Part shown: positions 15,601-22,941 of the stretch, in pieces | How positions within the stretch are numbered: the first letter of the stretch is position 1 | How the letters are laid out: the number at the start of each line of letters is the position of its first letter | From: Chrysochromulina tobinii | Lineage: Eukaryota > Haptophyta > Prymnesiales > Chrysochromulinaceae | DNA length: 22,941 nucleotides | Assembly (NCBI GenBank): GCA_001275005.1 | Contig: JWZX01003260.1 | Location: 1 to 22,941 of the forward strand | Direction of reading: 5' to 3' | Translations under genes and position numbers: made by a program | The notes under the pieces: generated by a model | What the model was told of the DNA's origin: nothing | The model's database searches: none | What the model saw: only the letters and a program-made list of their open reading frames with translations

Positions 15601-18600
15601 ATGCGCGCCGCGTCTGCCACTTGCACTCGAACAGCGAAAAGGTCAGCTCCGATCAACGAAACCGCGCTTCACGGGCCCACAATCATGCACGATGGCAGAG
15701 GGTCGGACGCGCGGGCCGACTTCGTGCTCCTTCTCGTCGACGTTAGTGGGCATCGATGGTCGCGTGCGAAGCGGCTCGTGTCGACCGTCTCTCTGGGACT
15801 TCTTGGACCATCCGGCGTACGGGACGCTCAAGCGGCACTAGAGCTATTGGACAGTAGCCTCGAAAAGTCGGGCTTCAACGTCTCACGTGATGGGCTAGTG
15901 GCGCTTTTGCGGGGCTCGGACGAGCGACTCGCCAGGGAGCACTACCGCGAGCAGTTGGATGCGTGGATCCAATCGAGAGCGCATGGCGAATTCGTTGTCC
16001 AAGAGCTGCCCGTGGCCACGCTCACCTCTGCACGACGCGTGGCACTGCTTCAGCAGCCACTCAATGAGGTGCTGCTGCAACTTGGTAGCACAGCATTGCG
16101 CCCCGATCTGCTTTCCGTGCAAGCCATCTTCCCTCCGCACGACCGCCGCTTTGCGGCGACGCTGCTATCGCAGCTGTGCCGCAAGCCATTGCTGCAGGCG
16201 CAGCTACTGCATGCGATGCGAAATGAGTATGGTGAAAAGGTGGCCTTCCTGCACGCTTTTCGCACCGCACACCAGCGTTGGCTCGTGCTGCCCGCCGCGC
16301 TGGGCGTCGTGCTGTGGCTGTTACCCTTCATCTCGACGCGGCTGCCTGCGCTGCTCACGCCGCTCTTTGGCCTCGCGATCCCATTATGGGGCTCGCTCTT
16401 CCTCGCTCGATGGCGCGTGCATCAGCGCGAGCTCGCATCGCTGTGGGACGTCGACGACCTGCGCGAGGCAGAGGTAGTGCGGCCAGAGTTTGTGGGCGAG
16501 CGCGTCGTCTCACGAAATGGTGCCGTGTTGCGCGAAAAGTACCCGCGATGGCGCCGCACCCTCGTGCGGTTCGTGACGATCCCTGTGCTTGGTTTGCATC
16601 TGCTGTCGCTCACGGGCATCGTGGTGCTGCTGTACGCGGCGTGGCTGCTCATCCATTCCTCGGGCATGCATCCGGCGCTCAAGACGGCGAGCTTTGTGCT
16701 CATCTCGGCCGCCTGGGGCCTGCTCGTCGAGCTCCTCAACTGGGAGCTCTTCCTGCGCCTCGCCTCGATGCTTAACCGATGGGAAAACTATCGAACCACG
16801 CGCGAGTTCGAGGAGCAGCTCGTTCGCAAGCTCTTTGCCTTCTTTTTTGTCGACGGGTTTCTCTGGTACTTCCTGCTTGCCTTCCTGCACATTCCCTTTG
16901 GCGAGCAGCTCGGCCGAGTGCTCGGGCTGAATATCGAGGGCTTCTCACAAGCGGCGTGGAAGCACGCCCTAGTCACCTCGATCGCTACACTGCTCGTTGG
17001 GACAGCGCCCCTCGCGACGCTCGTCTCAGTCATGCCCACGCTGCTGCGCGGCTATCGTGCCGGGCTTGCCCTTGGACAAACTGAGCAAGGGCTCGACGTG
17101 ATCTTCCTCTCCGCCTCACCTTGCAAAGATGAGAGCTCAGGGGATGTGAAGAGTGAGAGTGCCGGAGGTGTGAAGAGTGCTGGAGGTGCGGCTGCCGTCG
17201 CGGCTGCCATCGAAGCCGCGGCGATAGGAGCCGCCACGCTGGCCAAAAGCAGAGCAGAGCGCGCCTCCGCCGAGAGCGCTGCAGCTGCTGTGGAGGAAGG
17301 CGATGCCCATCGAGTGGCCGCATGCAACCACGGAGACGACGTCAGGAGCGGCATGAGCGGCAATGTTGCGCGCATTCCTGCTGCCGTGAAAATGGCTGAG
17401 AGCACCTCGCTGCTTGGCCCGTCCGCACGTCCTCGACACCGTCGGACGGGCTCCAAAGGCTTGTCTGCAAGCCCTGCGGCGCCCTCGGAAATCACTCGTG
17501 TCGCGGACCATTTGTCGTCGAGCAATTCGTCTGACTCCGAGAGCGATCTTTGCAATCCCCTATGCAATCCGTGGCCTCGCTCGCAGCGATTCACGTCGCT
17601 CCTCGCCCGCAAGCTTTCGTGGCCTAGCCATATGCAACACGCGCGGCGGCACCGTCGCTCGCTTGTTTCTGTGGCGCGCCGTGTCGTTCGCCGTATCCTG
17701 CAGGCCAGCCACAGCCTTCACGATGAGGCCCGCCGGCCTGTGTACGACCCGATGCTCGACCTGGCACGTCTAGCGCTAGAGTTTGGCTACGTGATGATGT
17801 TCACCGTCGTGTGGCCGCTTGCACCGCTTGCGTGCCTCGTCATATCTGCACTCGAGCAGCGGTACGCGCGGGTTCACGCGAGCCGTCATAGCCTCTGAAC
17901 TGCTGCTGCTTCTGGTCGCCCTCACTCGCTCATTTCACCGCTTGCGTGCTCGATGCTCTCGCTGTGGACAGTGCGATGGCCGTGCGCTTGACCGTCTCAT
18001 GCCAGAGACCCGCGTCTGGGCTTCGGTGCAACGGCCTGGGGCCGTGGACTGGGGTGCTCACCTTCCTCGCATGGCTTTCGGTTCCGATCAATGTGGGCAT
18101 GATCGCGCTCGCCACGCAGCAGCTTGACATCTACTTTGACCCCCCGTTGCCGCCCTTCGAGAAGCTGCTGTGCGCCGTCGTCGCCGAACACGTTCTGCTC
18201 GCGGCCAAGTTTGCAGTCCAGTTCGCGATGGACTCGGGCGACTTGGACGACCAGGCCAGCGAGGCGGCCGAAGCACAGCGCCGCCACTACCTCCGCGGAG
18301 TCCACGGCCTTACTGGCGTTGACGATCCCCTTGAGCTAGGATATCTCACGCTTTCGCCGATAGGCACACGAACGCGAACAGGCGCTGATGCACACGAGCA
18401 GGAGCAGCCTCGGCTCATCTCCGTCTTCCCTGCGTCCGGCCCATGCGCGTCGGGAACCGTGGCCACCATACGAGGCGAGCGCCTGGGTCTGGCCATTGCC
18501 CGCGGCGAGGTGCTCCTGCGACTGCACATGCCGCGCGCCACGATGCGCGCGCCGCGATCGCGCGGCGAACCACTACCATCGACGATCACCCTGAGCGCCA

Positions 18601-19331
18601 CCTTCGTCTCGGATCGGAAGCTCACGTGTGTGCTACCGCCATCCGAATGCACGGGCCGAGCCACGATTGAGCTGTTGCACCCGGACAACGATTGGCTTCG
18701 AGGCGCGCTCGCCAAGGGCGGCGAGAGCGCGAGCAAGCCCCACGTCTCGCCGAAGCGAGGCAACGCCAAGGACAAAGAGAGTGCCACTAAGGATGGTGCG
18801 TCGTTTGCGGCCGCTTCAGTGCTTGCCCATGAGGGCGGCGGCAACAATGCAGGCATCCTTGGGGTGGGCAGCCTCTCGTGTATCCCGTCGGCTAGCGTGC
18901 CGACACCCTCTGGTGCGGGAGGCGGGGTCCAACCGCCGACCCTGGGCATGCAGATTTCACGTTCGCTTTCGCGCGACGGCCTCCCCGCTCCCGAGGATGG
19001 CACGTGCCGCTTCTTGTACTACAGCGCGTTCAAGGTGCAGCGGCTGAAGCCGAGCAGCGGGCCTTTGGTGGGTGGCACTCCAGTGCGGGTGCTGGGCAGC
19101 GGTTTCGTCGAAACGAACGAGATTACGTGTAGCGTGCGCTTGGGCGGGGTGGAGCGGTGCATCCCGGCTGTCTTTGTTTCAGAGACGGAACTGCGCATCC
19201 TCACTCCGAGCTTCACCGAAGTGGGTGCCGCCAAGGTCACTCTCGCCCTCAACGGCCACGACTTTGATCCGGACGCCGAGCCGCTCTGCTTCCAATACCA
19301 ACCCGCACCGCTCAACTGCGCCGTTCAGTAA
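15601..19331 (+). CDS. Anoctamin/TMEM16-family membrane protein with C-terminal IPT/TIG domains
   Basis: Two exons, 15601-17861 and 17972-19331, join in phase (CG|T) to 1206 residues. Residues about 35-215 form the cytosolic N-terminal domain. Anoctamin hallmarks follow: GEKVAFLHAFRTAHQRWLVL leading into helix 1; WGSLFLARWRVHQRELASLW then RPEF; ELLNWELFLRLASMLNRWEN with YRT..E.E; and, before the intron, EFGYVMMFTVVWPLAPL. After the intron come QRP and LGPWTGVLTFLAW. Anoctamins are lipid scramblases and/or ion channels, usually calcium-activated. A long Ala/Ser-rich cytosolic insert (about 505-735) separates the helices. The C-terminal third has two IPT/TIG-like folds: from 899 (ISVFPASGPCASGTVATIRG, with an insert to 1105) and 1108-1197 (LKPSSGPLVGGTPVRVLGSG ... 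FQY). An in-frame ATG at 15685 could be an alternative start. Confidence 0.88.
16002..16058 (+). repeat. 57-bp inverted repeat, right arm (inside anoctamin CDS)
   Basis: Encodes anoctamin residues of about 135-152 (ELPVATLTSARRVALLQQ). This arm is coding and conserved in frame, so the left arm is most simply a copy of it. Confidence 0.97.
17862..17971 (+). other. Anoctamin intron (110 nt)
   Basis: Donor GTACGC, acceptor GCTGTGGACAG. Reading through gives a stop at 17896. Splicing gives LEQR joined to AMAVRLTVSCQRP, 13 residues from the Arg to the Pro of QRP, the same distance as in animal anoctamins as I recall them. This supports the junction. Confidence 0.8.
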
Positions 19332-19910
19332 ACAGCATCGAGAAGTGAGAGTCCCAACCACCAACACACGAGGAATACATACTACATACTACTTTAGGAA
19401 CACAACAGTTAGGATCCTGCGGTCCCTGCCGCGAGGAGCGTGAGCGAGGTCCCACCGCGTCGCCGGGGCGGCGTCGCGCGCTACGGTGTCGCAGTCGCGC
19501 CCGGCGCGGGAGGCGTGCACCGTGTTTGTTCGGTGCGAATCGGGTGTGTGCCGAAATCGGAAATGGGTTTGCGCGTGTTATTCGATCCATGCGAAAACGT
19601 GCACGGTCTGCAGCGACCGCCGCCGCGCCGATCCGCGCGATCGACGCGCGATAACCCGAGCTTTGACGTCTGACGAGAGCGGACGTCTTCGACGTCATGA
19701 GGACGTCGCGGATCTCGGCTGCGCCGATCTCGACCTTCCGTGTTGCACGTGTTCAGCGGGTTCGCAGGCGCGTGACAGGCGCGCGGAACCGCGTGCGTGC
19801 GCGCAACGCGAATCGCGGCCCGGAGTGGGCGACCGCCTGGACGGTAGCTACACCCGCATGGTGTACAGCACCTCAGGGCAGCATCACTGCAGATACGATC
19901 CCGGATCCGT
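19332..19910. other. Convergent intergenic region with GACGTC cluster
   Basis: Between the 3' ends of the anoctamin and MDR genes. Near the start there is an A/T-rich spot with tandem ACATACTA (19377-19392). Four GACGTC palindromes lie within 43 bp (19665, 19682, 19691, 19702). No gene seen; small open frames on both strands lack recognisable domains. Confidence 0.45.
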
Positions 19911-21216
19911 TCACGACTCGGGCCGTGTAAGCCGCGCGCCCGCGCGCGTGACGTCGGGGAACCCTGCTGGCATGCGATCTGTGCCACGCAGCAGCCCCCT
20001 CTCACGCGCCTCGACGGGCTGCTCGGCTCCCCACAGATCGATGGCTGCGCGGCGCCCCTCTTCGCTCAGCGGCGGTGGCTTGATCACGAGTTTACCTTTC
20101 ACCTGTCCAGTGGCAGATTCCGCGAAGGCAGCGTCCACGTCAGACAGGTTGTACGTCTTGAGCGACGTCATGCGCACGTCCTTGAAAGAGGCCAGCGCCT
20201 CGAGCAAGTTAGCCGAGCCGAGATTGGTATCAGAGTTGATGAAGCTGTGCTGGGAGACGCCCGGGGGCACCCGGATGGCGAGGTTGCCAGTGATGGTCAC
20301 GTATGAGCCTCCTGGTTTAAGCTTCTTCACGGCGTAATCTCCCGTGCCGGACTGACCCACGCAGTCGTACACAATGTCCTGCGAGCCGTCTGGCACGACC
20401 TCCCACCAGTTGGTGGTTTTATAATCGATCAGCTCGTCGGCGCCGTTGCTTCTGCAGTAGTCAAAGTTGTCGGCGGATGTCGTTGTTGTGACTTTCGTTG
20501 CGTTGAAGACCTTCTTGGCGAGCTGAAGTCCGACCGTCCCCGTACCACCCGAGCCGCCGAGGACCAGAATGGTCCGCTCGTCCATCGGCCGGGTGTCCAA
20601 GTTAGCATACCAGACAAGCGCCTTGTAAGACGTGAGAGCAACCTTGGGCAGAGATCCCGCCTCGGCCAGCCCCATACCCTCGGGGACTTTTGAGAGCTGC
20701 GAGTCGAGAGCGACGGCAAACTGAGCATACCCGCCGAGCTGCTTCGTCTTCGAGCCCGACACAGTCATCGTGTTGGGTCCTATGTCGCCCCAGACGGCGT
20801 CGCCCACTTTGAGCTTCTTGCAGCCGCCGGCGGTGGTGCCCACGATGATGCCCGATACGTCGCTACCCGCTGGCTTCGGATAGTGATCGTTGATGGCCAT
20901 CGTTGGCGAACGGTCCGACGGATTCACAGAGGAGTCTGCGAACGCCAAGCCGACCAGAAGGTGGTTAGCAGCAGCAGCAGCAGCAAGGCGGTCAGGAGCA
21001 GCAGCAAGGCCTTGGGGTCCCTCGAGCTCACGCACATGCAACCTGAATGAGCACCTCACATGTTGCATTAGACGGGAGATTGGAGAACCACGCATGCATG
21101 TTGCCCGGAGTTGGGATCGGATAGGTCTCGCCATACGCCAACTTTGCGCCCGCACTCATCTTCCCGTACGCGGCCATGGGTGCCGATAATGGAAAGCCAA
21201 GGAGTAGAGCGTACAT
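19911..21216 (-). CDS. MDR-superfamily quinone oxidoreductase-like enzyme
   Basis: Two exons, 21216-21036 and 20935-19911, join in phase to 401 residues. The splice yields VLIQVAYSSVNPSDRSP, the family's conserved strand, which neither frame gives alone. Other features: KPAGSDVSG (81-89), KVGDAVWG, the Rossmann loop LGGSGGTGTVGLQLAK (186-201) for NADP(H), a DIVYDCVG segment and KLKPGGSYVTI. The Cys/His zinc ligands of alcohol dehydrogenases are absent, so it belongs to the zinc-free quinone reductase/RTN4IP1 side of the superfamily and probably reduces quinones or enones with NAD(P)H. The N-terminus from ATG 21216 is hydrophobic (YALLLGFPLSAPMAAYG), perhaps a targeting signal. ATG 21339 in the same frame would add 41 residues. 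The C-terminal 50 residues are beyond the usual domain. Confidence 0.87.
20936..21035 (-). other. MDR gene intron (100 nt)
   Basis: Donor GTGCGT (21035 downwards), acceptor GCGTTCGCAG ending at 20936. It contains a (CTG)n run followed by CTAAC, a good branch site. An alternative donor GTGAGC four bases on would give the wrong frame. Confidence 0.85.
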
Positions 21217-21455
21217 GCCCGAAAGTAAATGGGTCCGCGAGGAAGACCACAGCCGGCGATGTCTTGCGCCCTTGCGTGCTGCGAGCGCGGGGGGCTCGGC
21301 GTTACCGAAAGTTATTCGGTCCAAATAGTCCGCAGTCATATCGATAACTTCCCACGGTGTTACGTATGAAACGCGTTATTTCACAGCCAAGTTTCTAATT
21401 CTTTCACACCAAGCCGGCGTTTGCGGTCCGCAGGACACAAAGATCGTCTTCTGAA

Positions 21456-22784
21456 ATGTGGCGCCTTGAAGCAGCACGTGCCGAGAAGTCGACCCGCGAT
21501 TCCACTGAGCGCGAAACGTTTTCAGGCATCGATCAGCAAGGAACGTCATTCTACGTGTCTGTCGATAATTCGAGCGCATTCGATCATTTTGTGCCCGTCG
21601 ATATGGACTTAGCCGCGGCGCAATCCGAGTTCTGGCAGGCATGCGAGAAAAGTGACTGCTGGACGGTCCCCATGGGTAGGGATTTATCCGTCATGCCGTG
21701 GCTGCCTCATCGCTCATGCGGGCTGCTGGAGGCATTGGCACGGTCACGTCGGCTGCGGAGGCGCACTGCCTTGCTCATCGACTCAACCGCCAACCGTGCT
21801 GTTGACACGTTCTTCATGTACCGGCCAACACAGGTTATTGAAGCAAAGATGATGGTGATGGACGAGCACCAAGGGAAAAGGTCGCTGGCGCAGATCCGCG
21901 AAGCGGCACGCCGAAGCTTCGTCAACGCCATGCGCTATGGACAGATTTTGCTGGTGCGGATGTCTAACACGGCGGCGAGGTTCAAAGGCCGGTACAGCGA
22001 CCCGAAAACGTACCCGCTGGCCATCTTCGACCACGAGATAGTGGACGGGCTCATGCGCCAATATTCGGGCGCAGCCGGTGACAACCTGTATCAATCATCT
22101 CACCCTCTCGCCGCGTGCCTGCGTGAGGACGACACAGAGCACGGTTTTTTCACCGTGCGGCAGGGCTTCGAAGTTGTCGTGTCCACACATTTTGCGCGCG
22201 ATACCTTCGCGGGCTACCTCGAGAATTGTTTGCCCATGGAAAAATTGCAGCCCATTGAACCGACAGTGGCTTCACGACAAGGAGCTCATGGTGACGATGG
22301 CGGCACCTCTGGCGACGACGTCCAAGGAAGTGCAGGGGCGCCGGAAGGTGAGCTGGCGGAGGATGCGCCGTGGGGGCTAGAGGACGCCCAGATGGGTGCG
22401 GTCCGTCTTGCCCGGCGCGTGGAGGAGATGCGTGCGCGTCGTGTCGGTGGCAGCGTGCACATCGTTGCAGGAGCCCTAGCAGGAGCAGCCGCTGCAGGCG
22501 GTGGTGCTGGCGGCGGCGCCGGCGACGGCGCCGGCAGTGCAGCTACAGGACAAGCTCGCGGCGGCCCCCGTGGGTCGGTGTCTGTGCCAGCTCCCAGCAC
22601 TCTCGCTGGAGTGGATGCGCGCAAGACGAGACCATGCGACCCTGCGCCGGGAGTCCGTCTCGTCGAACGAAATCACGAAGAAACCTTCTACAAGCTCGGG
22701 CACGATGGCGCAGTCGCAGTGATTCCAGCTGCCAAAGTTGTAAACGACGAGCCATCCCATCAACCGTACAGGCTAATTTGGTAA
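21456..22784 (+). CDS. Unrecognised 442-aa protein
   Basis: Open from ATG 21456 to the stop. Residues 30-270 look like a folded domain: a hydrophobic strand TALLIDST (104-111), FMYRPTQVIEAKMMVMDE (120-137), a basic helix with SFVNAMRYGQILLVRMSNTA (154-173), YPLAIFDHEIVDGL (186-199), FFTVRQGFEVVVSTHF (231-246) and a Leu/Pro-rich end. Alternating hydrophobic strands and helices suggest an alpha/beta fold, but there is no P-loop or other catalytic motif I can name. Residues 270-335 are acidic then basic; 337-372 are an Ala/Gly-rich linker; the C-terminus is charged. No signal peptide or membrane helix. It starts 240 bp from, and divergent to, the MDR gene. Codon use and an intact long frame support a real gene; function unknown. 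Confidence 0.7.
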   Translation: MWRLEAARAEKSTRDSTERETFSGIDQQGTSFYVSVDNSSAFDHFVPVDMDLAAAQSEFWQACEKSDCWTVPMGRDLSVMPWLPHRSCGLLEALARSRRLRRRTALLIDSTANRAVDTFFMYRPTQVIEAKMMVMDEHQGKRSLAQIREAARRSFVNAMRYGQILLVRMSNTAARFKGRYSDPKTYPLAIFDHEIVDGLMRQYSGAAGDNLYQSSHPLAACLREDDTEHGFFTVRQGFEVVVSTHFARDTFAGYLENCLPMEKLQPIEPTVASRQGAHGDDGGTSGDDVQGSAGAPEGELAEDAPWGLEDAQMGAVRLARRVEEMRARRVGGSVHIVAGALAGAAAAGGGAGGGAGDGAGSAATGQARGGPRGSVSVPAPSTLAGVDARKTRPCDPAPGVRLVERNHEETFYKLGHDGAVAVIPAAKVVNDEPSHQPYRLIW

Positions 22785-22941
22785 AATTCTTCCCCACCCC
22801 CGTTGGAACACCGGGAGGGAAGCCTCTGAGATTAACCGCCCGCGTGAAAATAGCGCGCGCGCGACCCGATAGGTTTTGGCCGGCGGACCCATTTTTTTGC
22901 GTGTCCGTGTGTCCGTCCGTGTGTGTGTCCGTGTGCCAGTC
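22785..22941. other. 3' flank ending in GTGTCC simple repeat
   Basis: Non-coding tail of the last gene. Positions about 22899-22935 are a GT/GTCC-rich simple repeat (GTGTCCGTGTGTCC and variants). Confidence 0.7.

Noticed and set aside
17862-17971. Anoctamin split into two genes by the stop at 17896
   Set aside because: A phased GT-AG intron restores family spacing between helices 7 and 8; the downstream frame has no ATG before conserved anoctamin sequence.
20936-21155. MDR gene starting at the non-ATG codon at 21155 and read through the CTG run
   Set aside because: The spliced form gives the conserved VAYSSVNPSD strand and a proper N-terminus; read-through gives a poly-Ala insertion and no ATG.
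1-22941. tRNA or rRNA genes
   Set aside because: Scanned by eye for T-loop-like GGTTCRANTCC and rRNA motifs on both strands; nothing with a matching cloverleaf was found.

Overview
The window looks like nuclear DNA of a GC-rich, gene-dense unicellular eukaryote, most likely a microalga. The gene content is eukaryotic: STE20-type kinase, anoctamin, SLC2-type transporter, cathepsin X/Z, multi-ShK secretory protein, PET100-like assembly factor and a Ty1/copia remnant. Genes sit 250-800 bp apart and are intronless or have one or two introns of 100-131 nt. All four introns I can place have donors of the form GTRCGY. I lean towards a haptophyte or similar chromist alga, but the sequence alone does not prove it.

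Layout. 1-1100: decayed Ty1/copia debris (an integrase-region fragment on +, an RNase H end on -) with short tandem repeats. 1631-3623 (-): STE20/MST-like kinase broken by one extra base at 3296. 4003-5018 (+): three-exon, six-ShK-domain protein with signal peptide and KDEL end. 5446-6939 (+): divergent kinase with poly-Asp insert. 7381-7815 (-): small SAP-like protein. 8163-9860 (+): sugar-transporter-type MFS protein. 10559-11524 (-): DUF1749-type alpha/beta hydrolase, divergent from a PET100-like protein (11854-12069, +). 12885-14118 (-): TrmY-like tRNA pseudouridine-54 N1-methyltransferase with a polyQ tail. 14364-15332 (+): cathepsin X/Z. 15601-19331 (+): anoctamin with C-terminal IPT/TIG domains, one intron. 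19911-21216 (-): quinone-oxidoreductase-type MDR enzyme, one intron. 21456-22784 (+): unrecognised 442-aa protein.

The genes do not form an operon or an obvious pathway. Several have secretory or membrane roles (ShK-KDEL, cathepsin X/Z, MFS, anoctamin), but that is ordinary for a random nuclear segment.

The most unusual non-coding structure is at 12347-12722, between two convergent genes. It holds 18 copies of a 12-bp palindrome related to TGTGAAATCACA, mostly phased every 17-18 bp. Other structures worth attention are a perfect 57-bp inverted repeat linking the cathepsin 3' flank to anoctamin coding sequence, a repeat family (GTAAAAAGACACCGGGGG plus CAAGT runs) recurring upstream of + strand genes, and the anoctamin-TIG architecture with apparent loss of calcium ligands.
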